This document shows, in pieces, positions 23,344 to 36,019 of a DNA stretch of 64,000 bases. Position 1 is the first letter of the stretch, and the number at the start of each line of letters is the position of its first letter. This DNA comes from Lates calcarifer (taxonomy: Eukaryota > Chordata > Actinopteri > Centropomidae), in the NCBI RefSeq assembly GCF_001640805.2, contig NC_066833.1, positions 1,638,222 through 1,702,221 of the forward strand, read 5' to 3'. Position numbers and translations under genes: made by a program. The notes under the pieces were generated by a model. The model was not told where the DNA came from. It made no database searches and saw only the letters and a program-made list of their open reading frames with translations.

Positions 23344-24688
23344 CTGCGGGCAAAGTCAGCCGGAGAAACACACGGGCGCTCGGTCAGTTAGTCCGTCGGT
23401 CTGTCGGTCCTCAGCGCAGAGACGCTCATGTACGCAGAGAGAGAGAGGAGTCCAGATGTTTTTCATCCAGATGTGGTTTAGCACCGCCCACCGCTGCTGC
23501 CTCTCTGGCTGCGTGTTTCCACTGTCTCTGCTGTCAGAGGCTCATGGGCAAATGAAGGTGTTGGATTTCTGGAGTTAGTTTACCTTTCACCAACCACGCA
23601 CTGTTTACTGCTGTTACTCCACAGCGCTCTTAATGGGAACAATAAAGTTATTTTGAAGAAAAGAAAACACAGTATATATAGAAATATATATGGTCAGTCA
23701 TTGATTTACTGGTTGATTATGGAAATAAATGAAATATGAATGGTTTATATACAGAGCTGAAAAACACTCCTCCACCTCCTGCAGCCAGAACATGGAGGAG
23801 GAGGAGGAGGAGGAGGAGGAGGAGAAGATGAAGGGGATGGGGGTTTGCACTCACAAAACAGACGGCATCAGGAGGAGGGAAAATGTTGTGGACACATCAG
23901 CCAGGAAGTCGAAGCTCGGTGGTGAGGGAGTTTTCAAGAGTTCTGTCAAAGCTGTGGTGAAATGGCTTCAGGGCAACAAAGAGACCAGACCTCAGTCCAA
24001 AAAGGACAGGAAAGCAACGAGGCCTACAAACCTGAGTCAGTGACACGGGTTGTGTCAGGTGGAGGAGTATAAAGGTCTGGACAGACGGTGACCTCTAACA
24101 GGCTTATTCCAGCTCGTTAGTCAGGTCCCAGTGAAACCAGAACCACAGGCTTCTGATGTGAATTCAGCTGATGCCAAACTCCCTTCACATCTTAACACGT
24201 TTTACCACGAGCTCCAGTCCAACCTCTGATTGTGTACTGTCTCTGCACTGTGCACAATGAAAAGCTTTCAGCACAGCAGTTTGTGTGAATCTCCCTCTCG
24301 TCTGTCAAAGGTCAGGAGAGATACGGTAGAGGAAGATGCTTTTATTTTGAAAGGATTGGGTCGTAAAGAAGCTTTTATTCTGAAAGAAAGTAGGGTTGTG
24401 TGCCGCTGGTTGAAATGAAACGTCTTCTGTGGGTGAGGACAAAGTGAAACCGGGATGTGGTGGCGCAGCGGACAGATGCCTGGTGTTTGTTTCCTGCTGC
24501 AGCTTTTACAGCTCCCGTGTTCCCTCGGTGCTGATACCAGTGGTGATTGCAGCGGGTTTATTGGCCGTCAGACAGCTGCTGTCAGCGGAAACACAGCTGA
24601 ACTGTGACCCCGGACCTCTGCTGCAGGAGAAACCTCTGCAGGTTTGATCCTGATTCTGAGCCGAGTCTGCGTTCGTCTGGGTCCAGAG
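23344..24688. promoter_or_regulatory. Divergent intergenic region between tgfbr2 and the dipeptidase gene
   Basis: About 1.35 kb separates the two start codons, which face away from each other. Both promoters should lie here. The first about 150 bp beyond the tgfbr2 start is G+C-richer, as a 5'UTR/promoter would be. I see no clear TATA box. Confidence 0.45.
23794..23826. repeat. (GGA)n microsatellite
   Basis: A pure GGA tract in the intergenic region between tgfbr2 and the dipeptidase. It makes a poly-Glu frame at 23729-24043 that I do not take as a gene. Confidence 0.8.
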
Positions 24689-27600
24689 ATGAAGAGGAGA
24701 CTCCTGCTGGTGTCCAACTCCACCCTGCACGGCAGCGGGTACCTGGACCACTGTGAGCACAACATCTCACACTTCTTCGGAAAGTAAGTTACACTGTTTC
24801 ACCGGAGCAGAGCGTTTATAGTAAGTGGCTTAAGATAAGTTCTAAAGCTTTAACCTTTAAATCATTACAGAGTAATGACTGTACAGAGTATTACTCTGCA
24901 ATGATTTAATGAAAGAATAAAGCTTTCATATGTAAAGGTCTGTTTCTCTAATAATCAGCATTGAAAGGACGAAGTCTGGTGTGGAGAGACTGTTGGCATT
25001 GAAGTGAGATTACAGTGACTTTTGACCTTTGAAATCTGATCAGGTCGAAGGTTCTGTTCACACTTAACACTCACACAGTAAAATATTTAACACCTGTCTA
25101 TGAATGATTTGAAAAACTGGATCAGCAGTTTGTCATGAAAGTTTATAAAAGTCACAGCTGCATGTTCACAAACTGTGGAAATAAATATTTCTATGTTCAT
25201 TAGCAAACACGTGATCATGACTCAATATCTGGTAGTATAATTTAGTTTAGGTTAATAGTTTAATAGTATTACATTTAAGATAAATGCCTTCATCAGCAAA
25301 CATACATGTCTGCAGGGACATGTTTGACCGTCTTCTGTAAATCAGTAGTCGAGGCAAACAAGCAGCAGTTCATGGTTAATATTTGAATATTTTAATGGAA
25401 ATCGTAAATGTCTGAGCTTGAGTTAAAACAGGTGACCTTTGATCTTTGAAAGATTTGTGTTAAATGATAAAATCATCATTAAATTTGATTTTTCAATGGG
25501 AGACTTGTCATCTAAGTGTGAATCATCCATGATAACTGTCTAATGTTATCTGACCTGTTGTGTATTTCAGAGATGTGAAGCGAGTGCTGTTTGTTCCTTA
25601 TGCTCTTCATAACAGAGACGCTTACACCAAAACTGCCAGGGACAAGTTTAAGACTCTGGGTAGGTGTGTGTGTGTGTGTGTGTGGAGACACATCCAACTG
25701 TAAATCTAATGTGAATCCAGCACTCTGATTGAACTGAAAGGTGTTTGGCCCCCTGCAGGTTATGAGGTGGACAGCATCCACAAGGCCGCGGACCCCGTTG
25801 ATGCCGTCAGGAAGGCTGAAGCCATTTTCATCGGTGAGGGATGATACAGCGAGGCAGTTTTCTTCCGTCTCTTCCTCTCCTCTCCTTCCTTTCCTTTTGC
25901 TTGTGATGATATATTCCTGGTTGTGTGTGTTTTGCAGGAGGAGGAAACACTTTCCGGCTGCTGAAGAGCCTGTATGACAACAAGGTGGTGACAGAGATCA
26001 GGAGGAGAGTGCTGGAGGTGAGGCCGCTCTCAGCTCACTGCAGATACATTTACATTTATTCAGACTTACAAGTGAGGGACAACAGTAAAGCTTCAGAACA
26101 GTACAACATGTAGCAACATGTGTCTGACTGACTTCATGTGAAACCAATGAGACTGAGCTGCTATAAACAGGAACATTAGCAGAGCGTTCACTGCTGTTGA
26201 TGTGACGAGCAGCCATCTTGGATTGGGGTTGCTCCGACAAGTTGAAAATCTGACTTCAGGGTTAAAGTTGAAACTCAGGAACACATCAGTAGTTCAGCAT
26301 GTTAGGAGAGGAGGAGCTCTCAGAAGAGATGAGTCTTCAGACATTGTTGAAGACAAAGAGGGGCGCTTCTGCTCCAATAGGAGCTGGTTCCACCACTGGG
26401 GAACCACAAATCAGATTAGGGAACCCCTTGTGTGATCCCAAACTATGATCCTCAGTTTTTTTGGCATAAGAAGAGGAAGATAAGGCCTTTTGTAGAAAAC
26501 ACTTTGAAGCCACAGGTCTCAGTGAACAGCTGTGCAGTGGTGTGAGGATCCTAAAATGCTTTGCACAGAAAGAATCAGGAGACTTAGTCTTCACACAACC
26601 TGGACAAAGTCTACATTGTTTGACAGCTCTGAGTCCGGTACAGACCAGAACACAACGTTAGATGATGTCTCATAACGACTGAAGTACAGATTTAACAATG
26701 ATGGAGTTGAAGGGCAGAGAGACTCAGTTCGGTTCTCTGAACCAGACGACCTTCTCTTCTGCCATCCAGGGTTTAATTACTGAACTATGACCAGGACACT
26801 TTAACATGCTCAGACTGTGTGGAAATGTGGTGCTTAGACAATGGAGACCTTTAAAAGCTCTCCTCTTCTTTCTCCTCCGCCCCTGTCTGGAACATACCAC
26901 CTGCTCAGGTGAAGATGGGGCTGAACTACACAGATACTCAGCTTTCCAAGCAGAAACAACACCACACAGCTGTAAACACTGACTGCTTCTGTTTCTGCTA
27001 CAAGCACACAGATTATTGATAAGAGCACAAACAAATGTCATTTACTGCTGAAGTGTTTGACCAAACTCCCCTCATCCTGACAATGACCAGTCCCTCACTG
27101 CTGAGACCTAATGATGCAAACCTGTCTCCACTCTCCCTGATTGAGCAGCAGAGTGGGCTGACTCTGCTACACCACATATTACAGCCAATATATTCAAACC
27201 CCCTGACAAATGAACAGAAACACTGGACTGAAATACTGATGATAAAACACCCAGCACGGTGATACTGTAGGGGAACAGGGCCTGGTGAAAAGCTGCCTTT
27301 TCACAGGAAATCAGATGTTTCCACAGCACAGATGTCAAACAGACATTTAAAACGTTACAAGTAAACACCTGGTGACATTAAAGTTGTCACAGTTCACACT
27401 TAACCTGACATTCTTTGGTTCCAGCTGGGAACTGACTCTTCAGATTCTGAACCAATTTATTTTTGGTCGAAATGCCTCAAATGGTCCAAATTTAACCAGA
27501 ACTGGTTCCATGTTGGTGGAAAAGGGGTATCACTGTTTCCACTCAGGTTTTTTTTTTAAATTAACAAAAAAACAAGTGGAGACAGACTTAGTGTCAGTAG

Positions 27601-29796
27601 CCAGGAAGGACCTGGAAGTACCCCCTTCCCTTCTTGCTCCCCTCTCCTTCCTTTTCCTTCAAGGCTTACTTCTTCACACCCCTTCATCCATCTGCTCTTT
27701 GTCCTCCCTGTCATTCATCGCACCTCATCCTTCCTTTATTTCTAATAATCTCTCCACCTCCACAGGATGGTATTCCCTACATGGGCTCCAGTGCCGGCAC
27801 CAAACGTGGCCACCATCAGCATCAACACCACCAACGACATGCCCATCGTCTACCCTCCGTCTTTCTCTGCCATCGGCCTCGTCCCCTTCAACATCAACCC
27901 ACACTACCTCGACCCTGATCCCAACAGCCGCCACATGGGGGTAAGTCAGACAAACCTCAGCTCATACATATCCAATATTTTGGGTTATGTGCTTCAAAGC
28001 GGACAGGAGTGGGAGAGTTTGACTATAATGACGACTGAAATATTGAAGAAAATACTGAAATCTAAAAAACCTCTCAGTAAACCTGGCAGACGTGACAATG
28101 ATGATGATATAGTGAACAGAATATTGATCTTGCATTAAGTCCCTCTGTTCAGGACTGGTACGACAGGTCTGGACCACTTGGGAATTTCGTTTGTACCTAT
28201 AAGAAAACTGATGAATGCCACAAATTCTCTTAAATCGCTTGTGCCTGCCACTTAAGAATGAATCTTCATGTGACTGGTTCTTGCATGAGACCCTTTGTCT
28301 CCCTGGCCAGCTTTCAAACTCAGCTCATACTCATTAGAGTTAAAAGTTTCACGGCACATATGAGTGCTGTTGAGTGTCTCACCATAGTAGTCTTTGGGTG
28401 CTTTTCATTTCATTTGAAAGGTCAATATTCGGTTTCTGCCTGAGGAAGTGATGCAACACGTGAAGCTGTGAAAACTGCAGTGGTTAACAAAGAAGTACAA
28501 TGTCAGCAGACTGATGGGCAGTTTGTTTGACATTTGACACTTATTTTTGATTTCACATTAGTAATGCACAGTTTGAATCTCTGGAGATTTTGTAAATGGA
28601 AGCACAACAGTCCAAAAACCCAAAGAATTTCAGTTTGTAATGACAAAAAACTGCAAATCCTCAAACCAAAGATGCAGGAAACAAATCATTTTTGACATTT
28701 GTGCTTGATAAATGAACAACCAAACATCAGAGTAGCTGCTGACTGATTTGATCTGTCTATCAACTAATACAACCTCTCTCAGCATGGCTCTTTTTGTGAC
28801 AGTAATAAATGTTTCCCAGCATGCTGCAGTATCCAGTACATTCTTTGTGTTGAGGGAGGATGCCCCCATGTGGTCACTAGACTAAGACTTCTTAGACTAA
28901 GAAACTAAAATCCCTGGCTAAGAAGGTGACTAAGAAAACAATGAGATCTTTTGGTGTATATTATAGTAAACTTGAAGTTAACCTGATTTTTATTGTCATA
29001 AAGTTAAGTATAAATACAGACTCACAAAAAGTAATTCTTGCTCTGATACAACCATTAGACCCGCTTTAGGTTTTAACCTCCCGCAGCTTCTGGTTTAGCC
29101 TGATACGTTCTAAACTGTAGCTAGGCTAGTCAGATGCTAAGTGACAAAGAAACAGCCCCATAGTTTAATGGGTTGTGTGGTTTCATGTGGTCTGTTTGTA
29201 TGTTGATGATGTTGTATCGTGTCTTTGGTACAGGAGACCAGGGAGCAGAGGATCACCCAGTACCACGAAGAACCTGATACTCCCTGTGTCCTGGTGAGAC
29301 AGGCCTTTCTTAGGCTTTATATTTTCAGCTTGTCCGTCTCAATCTTGTGAACATGATATCTTAGTACCACTTGGAGGGAATTTTGTCAAATTTGGTAGAA
29401 ACATTCACTTGAACTCAAAGATGAACTCTCAAAATCTAAATGTGCTAAACCATGTCAGATGTTAGGCTTCATCTCCTCACAGTGATTTTTGCAGCCAGAG
29501 ACAAATACAGGCAGAGAAGATGAAATTCTGAGCTTTATCAGAGAATTTACAGTGATTCTGTTTGTGTCCTCAGGGTCTGAGGGAGGGGTCCATGCTGCTG
29601 GTGGAGGGAAACAAAGCCACACTACTGGGAACCACTAAGGCCAGACTTTTCACCAGGTCAGTCCACGAGAACCTGAAGGCAGACTAGGAAAACCAGCAGT
29701 TCTAACTATGATTTGTTTTGTTGTTCCAGGGGAAAATCCTCAGTGGAGTACGACCCAGGTAGTGACCTGAGCGTCCTGCTGACAGACGCACAATAA
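24689..29796 (+). CDS. Alpha-aspartyl dipeptidase (peptidase E-like, S51), with one frameshift
   Basis: Cytosolic serine peptidase family that cleaves dipeptides with N-terminal aspartate. Exons: 24689-24783, 25571-25659, 25759-25833, 25938-26017, 27766-27940, 29234-29293, 29574-29656, 29730-29796. Introns are GT/AG and phases agree. Recognisable blocks are [17 protein letters not shown] at the start, [21 protein letters not shown], the nucleophile motif GSSAGT (Ser about 122), [26 protein letters not shown] and [11 protein letters not shown]. Exon 5 is 175 nt between phase-0 junctions, where 174 is needed. The run AAA at 27802-27804 has one A too many just after GSSAGT. As written, the frame ends at 27916-27918 after about 163 residues; without the extra base the gene would encode 240 aa. 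All other exons are clean, so a sequence error or polymorphism is as likely as a dead gene. Confidence 0.88.
26040..26800 (-). mobile_element. L2-type LINE-related fragments in dipeptidase intron 4
   Basis: Minus-oriented pieces share words with 14770-14990: ACATTTACATTTATTCAGACTTACA, GGAGAGGAGGAGCTCTCAGAAGAG and AGGAGCTGGTTCCACCACTGGGG. They are complementary in sense to the plus-strand fragment at 44390-44735. No intact reading frame. Confidence 0.5.
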
Positions 29797-29912
29797 TCCA
29801 CCACCACAGCTGATGATATGGTTGTGGATGACAGTGCTTAAATGTTCTGGTCAAATCAGAATAAGCATTTAAGGAAACATCATTCTGTCTTTGTGAAGAT
29901 CTAACAATGTTG

Positions 29913-29918
29913 ATTAAA
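29913..29918 (+). terminator. Likely polyadenylation signal ATTAAA of the dipeptidase gene
   Basis: The common variant ATTAAA lies 117 bases after the stop codon, followed by GT-rich sequence (CTGTGGTCTGTTACAATGTC). Placement fits a short 3'UTR. Confidence 0.5.
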
Positions 29919-29939
29919 GTCATGTAACTCAGATTGACC

Positions 29940-29982
29940 TGTGGTCTGTTACAATGTCTTCAGAAAGTATTCAGACCCCTTC

Positions 29983-30019
<37 letters not shown>

Positions 30020-31158
30020 TTTTTTGTGTTGTGAGGTCCTTGAATGACAAAAATGTCAGCGTTGAAAAACCAAAAATATTAGTATTAATTTCCACTTTCA
30101 CTGAGTTAGTAAGTCCCACATAAGTCCTGATCATAACAACCAAATATTCATTAATTTACAGGATTTAAAATCCCACTTTGTTTACATAATGACATAAAAA
30201 AAAAAAATTATCCATATACTAAATTCTATGGGAAATTTGTGATCTGCAGTTCAATATGATTTCTATCTCTGCAACTGCACACATAAACACACACATTGAT
30301 ATCCATACCAACACACATTTACATTTATTCCATTGGCCAACAGTTGCTCTATAATACAACAGAAAGTGAGACACAGACTGAATATGAAAAAATGGCGCCA
30401 TCTCATGGAAAATAATAAAAACTACAAATTTCAAGACAGGACAGGACTGGAAATTGCAGATTAAAGGGATTTCACTGGGGGACATTTTTGTCCTTAAGTG
30501 TAAGTATTTAATTTACACAGTGTATTATAGACGTTATAGACGTTATTGCAGATGAGGTCTGAATCCTAAAATTATAAAACAGAATACACACCCTTGGCAA
30601 AATGTTACCAAATGCATTAACACAGGAAAAATTATCTTAAAAAAAAAAAAAGAAACAGAAAAAATGTCACTATGGACGTGCAAGGACTAATAAAAGTCCA
30701 AATTTAGAACTGTTTCAGCTTCATCTTATCATTTATACACAACTGTGTTTAAATTCTTATGTTTCTTATTCCCACAACCATCTACCATTTCCCTTAGTGT
30801 TTTCAGTGTTGTGTATTTTAACTAAAAGAATGTTTCCACTTTAGAGGAAATACAGTTCAGGACACTTTGAAGGAACATGTTAAGGACCAGTTAGAATTAG
30901 TTATTTACAGCTGAATAAGCAAATCCCTCTTAACATTGTTATATCTGACACTACGTCTCACAGAAAAACATAATCTTCAGTCCCACACATTTCCTTTGGT
31001 TAAATGAATCCTAGTTAAACAGTGGAAAGTAGTGATATATGTTTTCTATATGTTGTTACAGCCTAAAGTTGCCAATAATTCCACAGCAAATGATCTAAGA
31101 TCAGACACACACATTGGCTGCTGAAGCTAAATAAACTCTGGGAGACTTTAGCTCGTCT
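29940..31158. other. Intergenic / 3' flank of lectin copy A
   Basis: Contains a T-run at about 29986-30015. From about 30235 it matches the flanks downstream of copies B (from about 38160) and C (from about 47920), including CATTTATTCCATTGGCC, ATGGCGCCATCTCATGG and GTCCTTAAGTGTAA. This marks the 3' end of the tandem unit. No separate gene seen. Confidence 0.55.
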
Positions 31159-34100
31159 TCACGGAACCTTTCTGGTACTGGAGAAGTACACTCTGTTCAC
31201 ATCTGTCTGAGGATCTGAAAGGAGAGAGGATGCAATAATAATAATGTCAAATAATGCAATGCTCCATCTGGAAAAAGAGAGAACATGACTTTCAGTTGAG
31301 CATCACATTTCATGGACTTTGGCATTGAGGGTAAAATGACACATGAAGAAGACTGAACCCTGACCTGTCAAACAGATGAAGTACAGGTGCTCGTCACATG
31401 GAAGATCTGTCCACAGGGAGGGACTGCTGCTGTCCACTCCACCACAGGGACTGGTGTTCTGCCAGACGGATGATGTGTTCAGTCGGTTGTAGTTCATGGA
31501 ATCACCAGACATCCAGAACCACTCCTCACCCATCAGGGACCTAACCAAGGGGAGGCCTTGAACTTTTAGTGCCCATGTTCTGTGCACTCATCAGCCCAGC
31601 TAATATAAAGTGAGTTAAAATGACCCTAAAAGCTCTTGCTCCAACCATTTTATCAAATATACACTGAGAACTGATGTATGTGGTTTTTATATATTTGCAG
31701 GTAAAAAAACAAAAAAACATCACCATTTAAGCCTACTTAGAGATTTGTTTTGGTGTTTATGTGAGGCCCTAACAGGCAGGTGAGACCACACGGCCATTTT
31801 GGCAGCTAGCAGCCAAACTACTGACATGATCATCTACCTTGACAAGCTCTTTAACAATTTCAAACTTGACAGGTTGCTAGTCTATCACAGGGCAAATTAG
31901 AGTCACCAATTAACCTGGTGAGCAGGTCACCCATTAAAGTCTTTGGACTGGAGGAAGCCAGAGTCCCCAGAGGAGGCTTACTCAGAACCTTCCTACTGTG
32001 AGGTGACAGCACTAACTCCCAAGTCATTTCCCCCAAATTTGTGAAGTTTGAACTTGTTCTCCGTACTGAGAAAGACCAAAGGTGAGATGGAAGTTAGATA
32101 GTTCTTAACTTAAGTAACGTGACACAGGAGAGACCTGCTGCCACTGTGAGTCTGGACAAGTGGCAGACAATGGATGGATGGATTATAACTATCATGAAGG
32201 TAGGATTTGTTGCAGGACTCTACTACACTGTACCTAATAAACTGCCAGCTCAGTGCATGTCTTAAAACCATGTATTTATACATGGGGAAACATCCAGCTT
32301 TATTAAAACGGACCTTGTTCTCTGACAGTACCTGCGCAGTCCCAGCCACAGGTGTTTGGTGAGGGGGAAGGAGACGTTACTCAGCACCTGCTCCAGCTCC
32401 ATCTGCTCCTCCTGACTGCGAAGGCTCAGCAGGTCCCAGAAGAAGTCTCTGCAGAAGAACAGTGCATCCGACCAGCACAGCCTCTTCCCCACCACCATGA
32501 TGTTCCTACCCAGCACCACCCCACTGAGTAAGGGTGAGACCAGCTCTGGAAAATGTCAGAGAGAGGAAAGTTGGTTAGGACGTGATGCCACAGCAAAGAC
32601 AGACAAACCTAACAACAGACATTTTCTGTGACTTCTCTTTGCAAAGCTCTTCTATTTATGATTTCTGCTTCTGAAGTTAGCTCCACTATCTTCAGATTTA
32701 CTACTAGTATCTAAAGTCATACACATTGTCATTCACTGGAAAATATCTCATAGGAAAAATGGCTGAATGTTGAATTTGGACAGCTGCATATCACAACCGT
32801 CTTACTGTACCTCCATATACTTCCACCTCACACAGAGTCAGAACTTTAGCTGCACCAGGGAGGTACACGTTAACAAACCGACCCTCCATCCCTCCACACT
32901 GGAAGGTGGCGGTCTGAGCAGCAGGTATGGAGGGAATAACAGCACACCTGAGAGAAAGACAGAGTCAGATGTTAAAGGAAACTGTTAATGGGTGTGTCCA
33001 AGTGGGGTAGATCCAGAACTCGCTGGATTATATGTCCCATCTGGTCTGTCAATACTGCAGGATCCCCCAGGAGGAAAATGCTAAATGTTACTGGGAGTGT
33101 CTGGAATACCCTGCTTAGCCTGCTGACTTCTTGAAATGGAAGAAATAGATGGATGGATGGATGGATGGATGGATGGATGGATGGATGGATCTCAGTGGTG
33201 ACAGGTGTGGTGACAGGTGTGGTGACAGGTGTGGTGACGCTGGGAGCACTCTGACCCTAAAGATAATCCTAAATGTTACCTGTTGTGTCTTGGTTGTTCA
33301 CATTGGATGAGGATCCTATTGTGACCTACAATAAGAACTGATCTGTTGTATCTACTGTCTTTACTTATGTCAGACCAGTTAGTCAAGATCACCTTGGGTT
33401 GTTGTTGCCGTTGTTTTCTGCTGAGTTCCCGATGCGGATCTCAGCATTATTGATTCTCTCAGCTAACTCGTCTCTGTTGGTGACACTGACAGCTGTGATC
33501 CTGTATATGCCCGGCAGCAGCAATCTCCACCATGGGTCACTTTGGTCATGTGCTGTATGGGTACAGGATCCATGGTAATAGACTGGGTCGCTGTTTCCAT
33601 CAATTGCCTTCCAAGCCCTGGCACTGTCACTTAAAGTGGTTGACTGAGATGCTGTTCCACTTGGTGCCACATTTGGCAGAGAGGCAGCTTCATGGTGACA
33701 AAAATGAATAAATAAAGTTGTTTAATAGTTGTTGCCATGCAGAAACATTTCATACACAGAATATAAGTATACAGTATAATATATAGTAACCAGGCAATGA
33801 GGAATAAGGTGATTTTAACAACATTAGGATGTTAGGACATTAGGACATTTGACATTTAACCACCCTAAGAAAACCCACCTGGACTCACTCCATCTATAAA
33901 GACCATGTCACAATTCACAAATATTAAGTACTGGACAGTGATTTCTTCATGTCATTTTGATCATTTGTAAAACTGCACATAACACTGAAACCTTTGTATG
34001 ATGTGATATGATATCAATCACAAACCATAGGTGGGCTGTACTAAAGAAACTGGATTTGATCCAATATCAATACTTGTTCTTGTATAATGGAGCTAATGTA

Positions 34101-34553
34101 CTGTATAATGCATAAGACTTTGTATTAATAGTGTTAATACTTTGGGAATAGATTAGCGCATCTTTACATAAAACTAAATCAACACACAATTAATTGGTGA
34201 GTTAATTGCTATTTTTTTGCAGTTTTACTTGCATCAAATTACACAGGTACTTGTATTTTGTTGAGAAGAAAGATGAATCAGTTGGATTTTACCTGGAAAG
34301 ACTGAATGAAACCATAACTGGAGAAGAATCCCTTTAATATGAAAAAAAGAAAAGAAAAAAATGTCAGAATTATTCATGACACAAATCTATGATACAACTC
34401 AAAAATAAAGGAAAGATTACATTAACATTTTTTCACCAGGTATATGGATTTCTTCAATGCTTTTAAGTATTTCTGTTGATCTCAGCTTCAGCTGAAACAG
34501 TGTTGACGATTGTACTCACAGTAAATGTCTCTGCAGATCTTTGTCCTCAGCAT
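31159..34553 (-). CDS. Lectin copy A: secreted F-type + C-type lectin fusion, intact
   Basis: Exons, 5' to 3': 34520-34553, 34293-34331, 33393-33687, 32811-32947, 32332-32545, 31365-31540, 31159-31214. The sum is 951 nt, 316 aa, with no internal stop and all introns GT/AG. Residues 1-25 are a signal peptide ([18 protein letters not shown]...). Residues about 28-168 are an F-type (fucolectin) domain: [50 protein letters not shown] and CEVEVYG. Residues about 170-299 are a C-type lectin domain: [35 protein letters not shown] and [16 protein letters not shown]. No EPN/QPD sugar motif is visible, so calcium-dependent sugar binding by that domain is doubtful. In the F-type domain the loop reads NRDELAER, lacking the twin cysteines and one residue of the usual RxDx4R pattern. 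Likely a secreted recognition protein; the ligand is unknown. Confidence 0.88.
33148..33238. repeat. (GGAT)n and a 13-bp tandem repeat in intron 3 of copy A
   Basis: GGAT tract at 33148-33190, then GTGGTGACAGGT-type units at about 33196-33238. Decayed forms of the same stretch occur in copy B (about 41263-41290) and copy C (about 50875-50940), consistent with descent from one unit. Confidence 0.8.
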
Positions 34554-34628
34554 TCTCTCAACTTCAGAATCCAAGATGACGGACTGGAGTACATCACTGT
34601 GTCATTTAAAAACATGCAAACTGTTAAT

Positions 34629-34636
34629 ATTTGCAT
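34629..34636 (-). promoter_or_regulatory. Octamer ATGCAAAT upstream of lectin copy A
   Basis: The minus strand reads ATGCAAAT about 76 bp upstream of the ATG, the site bound by POU (Oct) factors. A second TTTGCATG lies between it and the exon. The octamer recurs at matching places in copies B and C and at the relic first exon near 35921. Function is inferred from position and conservation. Confidence 0.5.
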
Positions 34637-34639
34637 GTA

Positions 34640-35915
34640 ATCTGGCATTCCTGTGACTTCACTCTTTTACACTCCCTAACCTTGAATTGATCTGTCTTGC
34701 TTTTCATCTCCAGATTATTAAATCAATCCCTAAACCTAAAATCAATTATAACTCATTTCAAAACTGTGTTCTTAGAATTGTCTGAAGTGTTTCCCACTTG
34801 GGTTATGACAGGCTATTTGTTATAGTGTACCACACTTCTGGCCTGGTCTCGGAGTTTATATCTGAATTCTGTTCTTTGAGTTTTTAATTAAGCTAAACCC
34901 ATGCATGAGAACTTTAACGCTGTGTTTCTCATTATCAGACTCAGCTGTCCTCTCTCAGAGTGCAAATAAACCCACTGTTGGACCTCAGCTCGCTCAAAAT
35001 GAGAGACTGTTGTGTAAAAAACAACCACATGTTGGTTATACAGCAGCTTATTATGGCTCATAGTTACATCTTGTTGTTAATTGAAATCTTGTGTCTGTAG
35101 TAATTATGGCATCTATGGAGCAGATATCGTCGTATAAGGAGTGAAAAAGTCATGAGCGACTTTAGCCAGAACCACGATCTTCTTCTAATCCTAACCAAGT
35201 ACTTTTATACCTAAACCTGAGCAAACAGAAGCTGTTCCATAACTGCCTGTTTATTACTGTTACCATTACCATTACGTAATTCCCGAGGAGTCATCCAAAG
35301 GATCAATAAAGTCGTCTAAGTCTATTACAACAACACACTGGTACGCCTGCTACTGGCACCCTCCAATGGCTGGCATGCTCTCGTGGGTTATATCTGAGGG
35401 GCGGGAACCAGCGACCTGTAAGGTCGTTCAGGTTGGAGGACTTGTAAGAAAATGGAAGATGAGACCAAATGGTGTACAAACCTCCTGACTTCAGCTCCCA
35501 TCAGTCATTGTATGGCCAAAGACCCATGATATCACCAGGCAAACAAAAGTCAGATGCTCCCTCTCCTCATTCTCCTCTCTGCCTCCTCCTAAAGGCAGAA
35601 ACATGTTGCCCCATGCGAGTCAGTGTTCTGGTGGAAATTATTCAGAATTGTATAATATTAAATTTCAGCATAACATTGATCACTGATGGTCACTGAACAC
35701 TGTCATGTTCATGAAACCAGTTTGAGATGACTTTTGCTTTGTGACATTTAGCATTATCCTGCTGGACGTATCCATTACAAGATGGTAAACTGTGGCCGTA
35801 AAGGAATGAACACGGTCAGCAACAAGACTCAGACTGTGGCATTCAAACTATAACTGACTGGTAAACAGTTTCTTATTTGATCTCACCTTCAGTTAAAACA
35901 GGTTTGAAGATCGCA
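34640..35915. other. Upstream flank of copy A
   Basis: No gene seen. Shares blocks such as CCTTGAATTGATCTGTC with the flanks of the other copies. At 35270-35330 lies a LINE-tail-like piece (GAGGAGTCATCCAAAGGATCAATAAAGTC). Confidence 0.4.
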
Positions 35916-35920
35916 CTCAC

Positions 35921-35975
35921 AGTTTATGTCTCTGTAGATCAACATCAAAAACAAAGATGATGGATTGAACCACAT
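35921..35975 (-). pseudogene. Relic of an extra lectin first exon, ATG lost
   Basis: A donor (GTGAGT, complement at 35915-35920) and flanking sequence align with exon 1 of copies A-C, but an internal deletion of about 18 bp removed the start codon region. An octamer (36012-36019) remains upstream. This is the first-exon end of a further ancestral copy. Confidence 0.6.
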
Positions 35976-36011
35976 CCCTGTTTCTTTTAACAACATGCAA
36001 ACTCTGTGGTT

Positions 36012-36019
36012 ATTTGCAT
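36012..36019 (-). promoter_or_regulatory. Octamer ATGCAAAT upstream of the relic first exon
   Basis: Same octamer and spacing class as upstream of copies A, B and C, beside a first exon that can no longer start translation. Confidence 0.4.

Noticed and set aside
23729..24043. Poly-Glu open frame between tgfbr2 and the dipeptidase gene
   Set aside because: The start lies on a (GGA)n microsatellite and the remainder shows no domain.
27372..27944. 190-codon plus-strand frame near dipeptidase exon 5
   Set aside because: It starts in intron sequence and crosses exon 5 in a frame that does not match the family.
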